DNA from: Tetmemena sp. SeJ-2015
Lineage: Eukaryota; Ciliophora; Spirotrichea; Sporadotrichida; Oxytrichidae
DNA: 32,735 nt
Reading direction: 5' to 3'
Assembly (NCBI GenBank): GCA_027382625.1
Contig: JAJKFJ010022917.1
Location: forward strand, 1-32,735
Shown here: in pieces, positions 1 to 8,822 of the stretch
Layout of the letters: each line of letters starts with the position of its first letter
Position numbering within the stretch: the first letter of the stretch is position 1
Notes under the pieces: generated by a model
What the model saw: only the letters and a program-made list of their open reading frames with translations
The model's database searches: none
Told to the model about the DNA's origin: nothing
Translations under genes and position numbers: made by a program

Positions 1-15
1 TTGATCATAGTTTGA

Positions 16-345
16 ATAAGCAGCCGCGGTATGTATATATTAATTTGGGCTTAAAAAATTTCCGGAATTAAATTGTAAATTTAATTCGATTAATTCAATT
101 TTACATTTCATTCTGATTTCTACAATAATTTATTTGACTGCTACTAAGTCGCGTGGGGATACAAGAGGAGGCTCTAATTAATTCATTCCAGTCTTAGGAA
201 CCAATCCTTCACGGTTAACTAACCACAGAAATAATCAGCTAGATCCATTATAGTTAAATAATTGATATTACGGAGTGCATATATAGACGACATCACAGAC
301 AGGAGAGAGCTGGAGGACAGCATGGAAAACTTACTCAAACTCTGA
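16..345 (+). CDS. Possible 3' end of a gene cut by the window edge
   Basis: With TAA/TAG as Gln this frame stays open from after a TGA at 13-15 to the TGA at 343-345. Only the last third looks convincingly protein-like; it ends in the acidic stretch DDITDRRELEDSMENLLKL. The 5' part is AT-rich and may include an IES, an intron or intergenic DNA. I recognise no family. If real, it is the C-terminus of a plus-strand gene convergent with the EF-hand gene. Confidence 0.35.
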
Positions 346-659
346 AAAACTTTACATCATTCTTGATAATAACTCTGTTCATATTTCTATCAGCCTAAAT
401 ATCACACACACCAATATAAACAGTAAATTCCAAACATCACTCAATTATATATTCAGTTTATTTAAACAAGACTTATACAGGAATAAAAGACTGTGGAGAT
501 GTAAGAGACTAATAAGATTTAAGGGTTAAGATATTTTGTAGAAAAATAATCTGCAGTTTGATTGATAGTTAAGAAGAGTTTAGAGAGTCCTTTAATTTTA
601 TTTCTATAGTTATAATGATACCTCTGATTGCTTAATTCGTCTTTATAATCTTTGCTTCC

Positions 660-1373
660 TCAATCTGAATTGAGCAGCTTGTTGAACTCTCCGTACTCTA
701 TCTCTCCCGACCCATCTTCATCAACCTCTTGAATCAGTTTCTCAATGTCGATAGTCATCTCAAAGTCGTTCTTGATTATGTGTATCAGCTTGTCTGCGTC
801 CACGAATCCACCTCGGTCTGAATCTCCACCCATCGCCACATAGGCTATTAAAAAATTCAACTCTCTATTAATTTATTAAGGCGAGTAAAGTGTCTGCTTC
901 GTTGAGCTGGTTCTGCTTTCGCTTGATGACTTCAATGAGCTCTATGAAGTTCTTCTCTGTTAGTTTTCGCTGCTACTCCACTTGCGAGTTCTGCAGCATC
1001 TCATAGATATCTTCCTCAGCAAAGGTCACATCGTCTGTCACATGCTTTATCATCACTCACCAAACCAAATACGCCCATCCATATGATCATCTATCATAAG
1101 ACATTTAAGACCTATACTTTTTTTATAATAGACTAGAGTTTACTCCACAGTGATCTTACCCTGCTTTTAGAGGGCTTCAAAGGCTGATTTAAGTTTTCGC
1201 ATCTCCTCCTCGTTTATTAGCTCCTCCTCTTCCTCGTCATCGTCTCCCGAGCCTGAGCCGTCTCCGTCCGAGTCACCATCCCCCGATTTGGATTAATTGA
1301 TCTTTGAGTCTTCCTTATCATGTCTGGAGAGTTTAGACTTCTGATCGTCCTCTAAGATTTTGCTTGCGTCCAT
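660..1373 (-). CDS. EF-hand calcium-binding protein
   Basis: Starts at ATG 1371-1373 and stops at TGA 660-662. After removing two IESs it encodes about 213 residues. The N-terminus is Lys/Ser-rich and then strongly acidic (GDGDSDGDGSGSGDDDEEEE). A first, degenerate EF-hand surrounds GKITVEQ. The last EF-hand is canonical, with the loop DEDGSGEIEYGE near the C-terminus. A preceding segment, YVAMGGDSDRGGFVDADKL, is a second likely EF-loop. The architecture is that of centrin/calmodulin-like proteins or a ciliary Ca2+-binding light chain; I cannot assign a subfamily. IESs lie at 846-879 and 1048-1097. Family membership is clear from the loop; the exact role is inference. Confidence 0.85.
846..879 (-). 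other. IES in EF-hand gene, pointer TTAATA
   Basis: A 28-nt AT-rich segment is removed between two TTAATA copies (coding strand). Removal joins DTLLALI to AYVAMGGD in frame. Confidence 0.85.
1048..1097 (-). other. IES in EF-hand gene, pointer ATGATA
   Basis: A 44-nt segment lies between two ATGATA copies. Removal joins GLKCLMI to KHVTDDVTF and avoids an in-frame TGA. Confidence 0.75.
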
Positions 1374-1589
1374 GTTGTTAAAATAATATCCTCAGCTTAT
1401 ATTTATATCGAACAAATAGATTGTGCTTAATGTTTAAAACTGGGTGAAAGAAGTTTCAATGAAAAAGGAAAAGTTTGTAAATTTCTCTATTTATAAGTGG
1501 ACAATCTAAAATGTTTCTTCAGCCTAAAATACGAAAATATAGTGCCATCCTCTATTATTTATCAGAAGCGCCGCCTCTCATATTCTAGT
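1374..1589. other. AT-rich intergenic gap
   Basis: About 215 nt between the EF-hand start and the next gene's stop. I see no coding frame or telomere-like C4A4 run. Confidence 0.6.
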
Positions 1590-3996
1590 TCACTTTGAGA
1601 TGAAGGCGTCTAGCTTTTGAGCCTCACTCATTTAGCTTTTGACTTTAGAGGTAGTGGACTGTGGTCCTCTTCTCACGGGAAGCTACTACTGAGCTCCGAA
1701 GAACTTATCCTTGCTAGTTACAAACTTAGGATCTCTCTACATGTTCAGCTCCTAAAAAAAGAAAGTTAATAAGGAGAACAGCTTTGAGAGAAGTAGAAAG
1801 AGAAAAATATTGTAATTAAAATTCTTACATGAGCCTTGACTCTTTGTTCATTGAGGACAGAGAAGCCTTTGCTTGCTTTCACTTGATCAACAGTGGGCTT
1901 AGAAATCTTGAAAGGTCTCTCTCCGGGTGCTGGTAGTTCCATCCCGTAGAAAACGGCAGCGTTCTTCTAAAATATGCTGCCCTGGCTGCTTATAGACTTT
2001 CCGCAGTCGAATTGATCACCAAAGAACTTTGCTACGTTGCGTTGATAGAGCTGAGATTCGGGTTTGCCATCCGCAGTGGGGCCATTCTTATTTGATGAAG
2101 TCCCTCTCGTAGGCTTGGGGATTGAAGTATGAGCTCTAGTTTGCTGCAATTGCTCAACTGGATTCAGTGGCTCCCCAATTGACTTGGCCTGAGAAAACAC
2201 TTCAACCGCAGCAAACTGTTGCTAACTCTAAAAAGAAAAATGACTATATCTCTTCACACTTTGGTTAGCAGAGTCAAGTCTATTTTATTGCTGCTGCGAA
2301 GCTCTTCTTTGCAAAGCCTCAACTGGCACCGTTTAAGGTCTGACTGGTCTCTAACTTTCATTATGAAGAATAACACACACTATCATTGATTCTTTCATTT
2401 GCCTTATCAGAGTTATTCTCTTTCTCCTTTGTGCCAACTTGACCCACAAAGTGGCTGAGGTTTACATCCTTGGTAGCGCCTGGATTCACAGCGTAGAACT
2501 TAGCCATATCTCTCTTGAATTCCTGCTCGTTACTCACTACTTGCTTCAAGGTTTTTGTCTTCTCTGATTCCTGCTTCGCCTCAAGCTACTTCTTATCAAT
2601 GAAACAAGCAATTGATAGATTTAAGATTGCAAGTAGAAATAGGTTGGGCAATAATTTGAACGAACTTATTGCCCATAGAGGAGTCTTCAGCTCTATTGCC
2701 ATAGGGATTCTAAACAGCCATCTCTGAATGACCAGGCACAGTGTAAATGGGATTGAGAGGGTCGTTTATTCTGTTCGTGATTATTCCCTTCTTTAGAGTG
2801 CCTGACTGAGCTCCTGGCACATCTTGAGTGTTGTTAATGGCTCTGTATTCAAGTCTGTCTCTGGAGTGGAAGTTACCCAGTCTCTTAGAGCCAACAGCAG
2901 TTCCTGGGATGTCTCTGGTCTCCAATCCGTTAAAGTAGCCTCCATTTTACCTGGTAGGCTGCCTCTTGGGACTGCTTCCTGCTACCTCTCCAATTGTGAT
3001 CACCTCCCCATTATCGTCTCTAACTTAGTAGACTGGTTGAAGGGGATTCACTGAACGAGAGGAAGTGAACTTATTCTTAGTGATGTCGGCGTAGTTGAAT
3101 AAAGAGTAGGAATTTATAAACTCAATAAGATATGAATGAGTCATATTAAGTCTATCTAAGATAAGTCTTTTTGGCCTGAGCGCCATCGATATCCTTAACA
3201 TCCATCAAGTTCCTGGTCTCATAGTACTTCGCTTTCTTTGGATGAGCACCTTCGATATCGTCATTTGTAATATGGTCCCTAATGAAATATATAAGCTTAT
3301 CCTCAAGTTATCCATCATAATTATGAACTTGGGAGGAGTGGGTGGCCTGTACTCAACCTCTGGTAGTTTATAAACTGGATTGAGGGGATTAGAAGGAGGA
3401 CGAGTGGTTTGGAATTTAATGTAGTTAGGCTTTGATTTCTCAATATCCTCATTAGTCAGGTTATATTCTGGCTTGTTGAGGCCGAAGTGCAGAGCACGGG
3501 GACATGTTCTATCTATATCCCAGTTTTGGCCGAGGAACTCAGGCCTGTTGATTGTTTCCTTTACCCACTGTTTCGGTTTCGCACCTATCAAAAAGAAAAA
3601 GTTTAGATAAGTTATTATTTGAATTAGCTATTCGGATAAAAAACGATTAGTCTGAAAAATTATCATAAAATCTACTCTAACTTTAAAAATTGAACTTGAT
3701 AATGAGTAGTCGAGCATTTAGGATTTACTTGCTATTTAAATGACTCACTTACCATGAATATCTCTAGTGTCTAAATTTTGAGAAGTGGATCGTTGCCTCA
3801 TAGTAGCATGTGCAGTTTTAACTCTGTACAGATCCTTGTCTTGGTTTATAGAAGAGAGAGACATCAGGTCTTTCCTGCTAGGCATAGGCCAATTGAAAGG
3901 GTCTTTGGAGGAGACGCCAGCTGCAGACTATTAGGCTGAGACTTGGACGGCGTTGCTATAGGCGAAGAAATTTGAAGTTGTGGCAGCAGTTGCCAT
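1590..3996 (-). CDS. Repeat protein with DI-GA-P and NPLNPVY motifs
   Basis: ATG at 3994-3996 and TGA at 1590-1592. After removing two GT-AG introns and four IESs it encodes about 670 residues. The protein is built of degenerate repeats. One motif is DIHGAKPK, DIEGAHPKK, DIDGAQAKK, DIPGTAVGSKR or DVPGAQSG. It alternates with NPLNPVYKLP, NPLQPVYQV, DPLNPIYTVPG and EPLNPVEQL. No membrane segment or catalytic motif is visible. Repeats of this look are known to me from uncharacterised protist and ciliary proteins, so a cytoskeletal role is possible but is inference. The C-terminus (TTSKVKSQMSEAQKLDAF) follows the second intron. Introns: 1752-1828 and 3585-3752. IESs: 2355-2399, 2608-2652, 3126-3163, 3282-3327. 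Confidence 0.85.
1752..1828 (-). other. GT-AG intron, 77 nt
   Basis: Coding strand begins GTAAGAATTTT and ends in a T-run plus AG. Splicing joins RVKAH to ELNMQRDP. Confidence 0.8.
2355..2399 (-). other. IES, pointer AATGAAAG
   Basis: A 37-nt segment between 8-bp repeats contains an in-frame TGA. Removal joins NNSDKANES to QRPVRPQ. Confidence 0.9.
2608..2652 (-). other. IES, pointer ATTGC
   Basis: A 40-nt segment. Removal joins NKFVQIIA to CFIDKKQLEAKQ and restores the frame. Confidence 0.75.
3126..3163 (-). other. IES, pointer TATCTTA
   Basis: A 31-nt segment between 7-bp repeats. Removal joins AQAKKTYL to IEFINSYSLFNYADI. Confidence 0.8.
3282..3327 (-). other. IES, pointer TTCAT
   Basis: A 41-nt segment. 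Removal joins RPPTPPKFI to RDHITNDDIEGAHP, restoring a DI-GA-P repeat. Confidence 0.85.
3585..3752 (-). other. GT-AG intron, 168 nt
   Basis: Starts GTAAGTGAGTC and ends TTTTTGATAG. It splits a Gly codon in the repeat DIHG/AKPKQ, so splicing rebuilds that repeat exactly. Confidence 0.9.
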
Positions 3997-4168
3997 TATG
4001 AGCTTTGCTTTAGAATTTATTCTATGAAAATTTGATTGTTTTTATTTATTAATTTCACTATTTTAAATAACCTAGAATAATAGATTATGAATAAGGAGGT
4101 TGAATACAATGGATTTGATAAAGATAAGATATGGAAATTTTCATTTGAGAGAGAGTGTGTATGAGCAC
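3997..4168. other. Short AT-rich intergenic gap
   Basis: About 170 nt separates the repeat-protein start from the mannosidase stop. No coding frame seen. Confidence 0.6.
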
Positions 4169-7100
4169 TCAACTCGAGTAAACTAACTTGAAGGCTCTGA
4201 TCATCTGAGCAGATAGAGCGATGTTAGTGCTTGACTTATCTGAGGGGATGGTGGGAGGAGTAATTGTGCCATCGTCTACTCCCTTCAGATTAGGCTTTCC
4301 AGATAACACTTAAGAGTAAGGCTGATTTGCAGTCAAACTCATCTCAGATATAGTAGCTGCTCTAGTATCTGGAGCTACAAGTGATTGAGCAAAAGCTTAG
4401 ACATCGATGTAGACAGTTGTGTCTGCCAGAGTTGCACCAGTCGGGTAATTAAAAGTGTGTGATAAAATTGTTATAATCAACTAAATCATCCAGGTTCTAG
4501 AATCTGACAACTATTTGGTTTCGAGCCATTGGAATGAGAGTGTACTTAACAGCATGAGTTCTGCTATCCTTGTCTCCTTTATTCAGCCATTGCTTAACTT
4601 CATGCTTAGCTGCCTCTTTATCATGCACCTTCTCCAATTTAATAGAGTCGTAGAGTTCAAACATCTGCTTATGACTCTGCTATTGAGTCCACTTATTGGT
4701 GTAGAAATACTGTAAGGGCTCATCATTGAGCATCTACTGTTGCCTTTGGAAAGAATCCTCAACTGAACGATTAAAGATGTGTACCCAGAAACTTGCTCTG
4801 ACTTGAGTTCCATTGCCAAGGGTTCCGTTCTCGCTGAGGGGTTCAATGAATTAACCTTCAGGTCTGAAGAGTCTTCTGTTGATCATGAGCTCCACATTAG
4901 ATGAGTTGGCTCTCACCATACCTCCTTGAGCTCTGTCATTCATGACCACCATTTAAATGTCACTTGCAGGATCTTCGTCCTTGATAACTATCGCCTGATT
5001 CACTGGATAGTAGTTTGAGGCAGTCTCAGCATCAGTTTCGAAAGTGAATGATGGTTAAGTGTTCCTTATAAAGACATTTAAAAAGCATTCTCGCTTAATA
5101 AAGAATTGTTCCAAGTCCTCTTCTGCATTTCCAGTCCATTCGAATCAGTGTAGCATACAAAGTTATTATTCAGCTTGTTATAATCAGCCTTGGGGATGAA
5201 ATTGATAGTGATTTCTTAGCCTCCTAGGAAATCAGGAGGAGGCAAATATTTTTCTCAAGAAAGCAGATTTTCATAAGCTCTCACTCTGACAGAGATGTAG
5301 CGAGTCTTTATAGTGGTGTTGTACCAGAGCCAGTGCTCGAGCCATATCTCTTAACTGAAGTTGCTCCAAAGTGCTTCAAGACCTTGCATTGAATTATAAG
5401 AGTCAGAAACTTAGCTGTCCATCTGGGGCTGGAAGAATTACACTCCATCAATCCTCCAATCAATCTTTTATATGGATAGTTCTTTAATTACAGATTGAAT
5501 GAAGGACATGGAGAAGTAGTAATCTTTACCATCAGAGTTGGTAACTCTCACAATTGATCCGTTTTCATCCCAACCCATGATACCTATCTTGCCTAGTCCT
5601 TTCCCTACTGCATCCTCTTTGCCAAGCTTCTGAGGCTTTATGTTTAAATATAGATTCAAAGATTTCTACTCAATTATGGATTATGTTGTACTCATTCTAG
5701 ACAGATTTGTTATGCGAGTAGTCCTAAGACAGTTGTGAGTTTTCCGCAAGAGTAGGATCAAACTAAATCCAGAAGATAGAGTAAGAGTTAGCCTTCACTA
5801 GACTTTCGATTATGAAGTTGCAGTCATAAGTTGAAGTTCCATTTTGATAGGTGAAATCTTTTCCTCTTATTGTGTATTCACTCTCTGGTAATTGACATCC
5901 AAGTTTGAAGGATTCTGGATCATAATCAATAAGAATAAAAAACATACTGATAAGACTAATTCGCATTAAATCAAGAAGAATAAACTGCTACTTTTGTAAT
6001 TGACAACTGGACACTCGCTAACTGTCATATTAGTCATGAGGCACATTTCCCAGTTATCAGCCTGGATACCAAACTCGCTTTGAGCTGTTTGCGTTATGTG
6101 CTTGATGTAAGTGGGCTTGCTAAAAACTTCTTATATAGATATAGTCATCAGCCACAAACTGGTTGTCAGTGCCAGTGATGGCATCATGGTGTTAGAAAAT
6201 ACCAAGTGCATCGTACATGCTATTGGAGGCTGCTAGGGCTGCAGCTATGTCGTCATCAGTTGCACTCTTATCCAACATAGTCATAGCGTACACCTTATTT
6301 TGGGCAGCTTAAAAGGCCTATCCTTCTCTTGCGAATCCTTTGGAAGTGGGTCTGTTTGCAAAGTATCCAGTCCAAAAGTTATCCTTCTACTCTGCCAGAG
6401 GGAACATGTCATCGTATCTAGTCGGCCACTCGATATTAGCAGCATAGAGAGCGCTCAAGTACTCACTAGGAGTAGAGTACAACAGTGTCACATTTTAGTA
6501 CTTAGAGTAAAGACAAATAATTATTCTCATATCATTATTGCTAGAGTTGATGTACTTGATCATTCTGTCTATGGATTTGAAAGTCTGTTTTGCATCTTGG
6601 TAATGGAAATCGCAGCCGAAAGGAATGGCGATGTGATTACTTCTGTATATTTGAGAGTTTAATGAAGTATTCACTATGGATATAAAGAAAGTTCATAAAC
6701 TCTACTGTCTTCCAGTCAGCGTTGAAAGTCTCAAAATCTTTAAGAAATAATTTGCAAGCACTCTTAATAAAAGCAGTGTCGTTGTTGGTGTCATCTCGAA
6801 TGTCAAAGCCGAATTAGACTTTAATGATAACGAGGGCAATATCCCTCGAGCATCAGGTGAGTGAAGATCTATTTCTACTTCCCTAGGTGGTTGAACATGG
6901 GTCTCCACAGCCATTCCATTTCCTTGGCTTCTATTCTTCTCTACTTGTCATAGACATGAGCCCTTGCAAAGAAGACTGCATCAAGTCCCATGTCTGCATA
7001 GAGTCTTTGACTGGCTGTTGAATGGCCGAATGGGTCTACCTAGAAACCTACTTTGGGAGTCACTCCAAATTCCTTCATTAAAAACTGCTGTCCAAGCATC

Positions 7101-8679
7101 ATGTTGCTTAGTTTATCCAAAATTGAACTCACATAGGAAATTTAATTTTGAGTCTCATTAGTACCTGAGAAGTATTAGTCCACTGACTTTATTCATAAAA
7201 TATAATGCTTCAGTAAAATATAAAAAAATAATTTAGATAATCAGGAGGAGGATCCATAAATATTTCAAACTCTACAGTGGGCAGATTCAATAAAACTTTT
7301 AAACTGGAAGAAGTACCTTCCACTTCCATAATGAGTTTCATTTCCATTCATAATTATATAGATAATTCATTTTCCTTTAGCGAACTAATTAAATTGTCTG
7401 ACTTATAAGATCTGAAGGACAGAGAAAATATAATTTCCTATCAGGTTGAGACAAATATGCATTTTAGTTTTATAGGTGAAGGGATGACAGAAGAAAGTAG
7501 ACTTCACTGGGTCAAATTGCTTAGTAGTAAATTAAAATATACAAACAATAAGTATAATAACTTATGAGATATTGAGTTTAGTGTTCCAAACAGATGCGTT
7601 ATACCAATCATTGATCATCTTCACTCTCTAAATTATTGTCTCAATTATAATGGAATCAAGAAGGAGTCGTTTTTGTAATTCCTTATCGCTAATTTACTGA
7701 TTACGCTTGCTAGATTATATGGACTGGTAGAGCCTGTAAACATAGTCATCAGCACTAAAAATAGCTTTATATTATAATTGAGAGTATCTCTATACTAGGT
7801 TCATAAGCACATTTCACTAATCATTATAAAATCTTGGTTGACTATGAAAGCAGTGACTTAAAATATTTTCCCTTGCCGAAGTAGTTAGGAGGGCAATAAT
7901 CAAATAATAACTTCCTCTCTATATGACCTTTTATAAATTACCAAGATTAATTGAAGCTTAGTTGATCCTCGTAGTGAGTGCAAGCCTCGTCATGCGAGCC
8001 CCAACCACCGTTCACGAATTCAAACTAGCCATTATTTACCAGAGTCTTGAAGTTCTGCTTCATCTCATCTGTCTAGTACTTCCACCACATTTAAAAGTAT
8101 TTTATCTCCACATAGCATTAACTAATAGAATAATGATATTGAAAAATTAATTGAGCAGAAACGCTTAGTGGGATCTTTGAGCAGCTCTCTCACAGTGGTA
8201 TCAAGGATATTCCACACACTTAACTTAAATAAAAATAAGTTATAATTAAGTTACTCACTACCCCTAGCAATTGTCTCATTAGTATTCACAACAATATGTA
8301 TACTCACTGACTTTAGCCAGCCTAAGTCATCATGAGTGTGAGTGAGTAGGTGAACATAGATTACGTCATTCTGAGTGCCGTTGCTCTTGTGCTTTCCTTC
8401 ACTGCCATTCTTATCATCATTCTTGTGGTGTTTGTCATTCTTATCATTCTTATCTTTATCCTCTTTGTGTTTATCCTCATTTTTGTTTTTGTCTTTTTAG
8501 TCATTGCTGATTTTGTTATCATGCTTGTTATCATTGTTGGGATGCTTCCCACCCAAAAAGTCCTTAGAGAAAATTAAGGGCATTAAAAGGGCCAGCAAGA
8601 GCAGATACCTCAATTTCTTGCTATTTCTAGAGATAAGAGCAGGCTGGCTGTTGCTTGTTGAGCCTCTAAGATCCTTCAT
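4169..8679 (-). CDS. Class II alpha-mannosidase (GH38), scrambled germline locus
   Basis: Hydrolyses alpha-mannosidic bonds in N-glycan breakdown, probably in lysosomes or secreted. ATG 8677-8679, TGA 4169-4171; about 1,130 residues after assembly. A hydrophobic signal or anchor (KKLRYLLLLALLMPLIF) is followed by an Asp/Lys/Asn-rich linker. The GH38 domain follows, with metal-binding HTHDDLGWLKSV, FVNGGWGSHDEACTHYED, nucleophile motif QVDPFGHS, FTHLMLEGYCPPNYFGFD, IPFGCDFHYQDA and FQHHDAITGT. The C-terminal beta domains include WYNASVWRIDGVQFFQP and NSSNVELMINRRLF. The gene assembles from about 21 MDSs, six of them displaced into 7114-7955. Ordinary IESs: 4446-4477, 5060-5112, 5638-5687, 5928-5971, 6656-6693, 8114-8157, 8217-8259. 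Homology is to lysosomal-type (MAN2B) enzymes rather than Golgi mannosidase II, judged from the motifs. Confidence 0.95.
4446..4477 (-). other. IES, pointer ATTA
   Basis: A 28-nt segment. Removal joins FQNLDDLVDY to PTGATLADTTVY. Confidence 0.8.
5060..5112 (-). other. IES, pointer GGAACA
   Basis: A 47-nt segment. Removal joins EMQKRTWN to TQPSFTFETDAE. Confidence 0.85.
5230..5269 (-). other. Scrambled junction MDS17/MDS19; target of MDS18
   Basis: On the coding strand AATCTGC (5263-5269) and CCTCCTCCTGATT (5230-5242) bracket 20 nt of non-coding sequence. The frame hits TGA here. Both pointers recur at the ends of 7239-7287, which supplies the missing PTVEFEIFMD. Confidence 0.9.
5455..5462 (-). 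other. Scrambled junction MDS15/MDS17 with overlapping pointers
   Basis: TGATTGG (5456-5462) and TTGGA (5455-5459) overlap by four bases, so there is no spacer. The displaced segment 7585-7610 ends in the same two pointers. It inserts YNASVW into KIDW/RIDGVQFFQP. Confidence 0.8.
5638..5687 (-). other. IES, pointer AACATAA
   Basis: A 43-nt segment containing an in-frame TGA between 7-bp repeats. Removal joins KSVQNEYNI to KPQKLGKED. Confidence 0.9.
5928..5971 (-). other. Probable IES, pointer ATT
   Basis: Removing 41 nt between two ATT copies gives SFLIDYDPESFKLG, matching the family pattern. The 3-bp pointer is weak and the exact boundary is uncertain, because it abuts the MDS12 junction. 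MDS13 would be only about 10 nt. Confidence 0.5.
5969..6001 (-). other. Scrambled junction MDS11/MDS13; target of MDS12
   Basis: AATTACAAAA (5992-6001) and CTTCTTGATT (5969-5978) are 10-bp pointers recurring at the ends of 7654-7680. Insertion gives ECPVVNYKNDSFLI. Confidence 0.8.
6115..6152 (-). other. Scrambled junction MDS9/MDS11; target of MDS10
   Basis: GCTGATGACTAT (6141-6152) and TAGCAAGC (6115-6122) recur at the ends of 7705-7753. The 18 nt between them would break the frame after QFVADDY. Confidence 0.92.
6656..6693 (-). other. IES, pointer AACT
   Basis: A 34-nt segment. Removal joins TVEFMN to SQIYRSNHIAIPFGCD. Confidence 0.8.
6808..6841 (-). other. Scrambled junction MDS6/MDS8; target of MDS7
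   Basis: TATTGCCCTC (6832-6841) and TTCGGC (6808-6813) recur at the ends of 7875-7898. Insertion gives LEGYCPPNYFGFDIRDD, a conserved GH38 segment. Confidence 0.92.
7152..7191 (-). other. Displaced MDS2 of alpha-mannosidase
   Basis: 40 nt, flanked by TAAAGTCAGTG (7181-7191) and TACTAATGAGAC (7152-7163). It supplies VDQYFSGTNE between DLGWLKS and TIARGSVWNIL. It is the earliest displaced MDS but lies last in the block. Confidence 0.93.
7239..7287 (-). other. Displaced MDS18 of alpha-mannosidase
   Basis: 49 nt with pointers AATCTGC (7281-7287) and CCTCCTCCTGATT (7239-7251). It encodes NLPTVEFEIFMDPPPD. Confidence 0.93.
7585..7610 (-). other. Displaced MDS16 of alpha-mannosidase
   Basis: 26 nt with pointers TGATTGG (7604-7610) and TTGGA (7585-7589). 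It encodes DWYNASVW, the conserved WYNAS motif of the beta domain. Confidence 0.85.
7654..7680 (-). other. Displaced MDS12 of alpha-mannosidase
   Basis: 27 nt with pointers AATTACAAAA (7671-7680) and CTTCTTGATT (7654-7663). It encodes NYKNDSFLI. Confidence 0.8.
7705..7753 (-). other. Displaced MDS10 of alpha-mannosidase
   Basis: 49 nt with pointers GCTGATGACTAT (7742-7753) and TAGCAAGC (7705-7712). It encodes ADDYVYRLYQSIQSSK, directly after the conserved FQHHDAITGT region. Confidence 0.93.
7875..7898 (-). other. Displaced MDS7 of alpha-mannosidase
   Basis: Only 24 nt, of which 16 are pointer: TATTGCCCTC (7889-7898) and TTCGGC (7875-7880). It encodes YCPPNYFG. Confidence 0.92.
8114..8157 (-). 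other. IES, pointer TGCT
   Basis: A 40-nt segment. Removal joins LKDPTKRFC to YVEIKYFQMWWKYQ. Confidence 0.85.
8217..8259 (-). other. IES, pointer AGTG
   Basis: A 39-nt AT-rich segment without TGA in frame, found by family comparison. Removal joins TIARGS to VWNILDTTVREL. Confidence 0.75.
8273..8315 (-). other. Scrambled junction MDS1/MDS3; target of MDS2
   Basis: TAAAGTCAGTG (8305-8315) and TACTAATGAGAC (8273-8284) are separated by 20 nt of IES. Both recur, in the same order, at the ends of 7152-7191 over 1 kb away. Confidence 0.93.
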
Positions 8680-8822
8680 GCTTGATCTAGATTATTTATA
8701 TAATTATTATAAAGTCCAGGTTTCATTTCAAGGCTTATACTTTGTCATAATCTGTAACCTCAAATGAAAAAAAATATGAACACATTGAAAAATAGATTTC
8801 ATAGATAAAGTGTGTCAAAGTT
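8680..8822. other. Short AT-rich intergenic gap
   Basis: About 140 nt between the mannosidase start and the 14-3-3 stop; no coding frame. Confidence 0.6.

Larger units (their letters stand above)
7106..7963 (-). other. Block of displaced MDSs at the MDS5/MDS6 junction
   Basis: The coding-strand pointer AACTAAGC occurs at 7956-7963 and 7106-7113. Deleting one copy plus the 842 nt between joins HYEDQLS to NMMLGQQFL exactly as in GH38 enzymes. So the whole block acts as one long IES for this junction. It holds six MDSs of the same gene in the same orientation, separated by AT-rich sequence. Confidence 0.92.

Noticed and set aside
4515..4846. Two overlapping ORFs in other frames
   Set aside because: They are shadows of the mannosidase C-terminal frame, which matches the family throughout this stretch.
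7301..7560. Possible extra displaced MDS reading NGNETHYGSGRYFFQF
   Set aside because: No broken junction in the mannosidase needs it and no pointer pair was found, so it is treated as spacer in the block.
8350..8577. Hydrophobic plus-strand ORF
   Set aside because: It is the antisense of the Asp/Lys/Asn-rich linker of the mannosidase; its hydrophobic look comes from reversed GAT/AAG codons.
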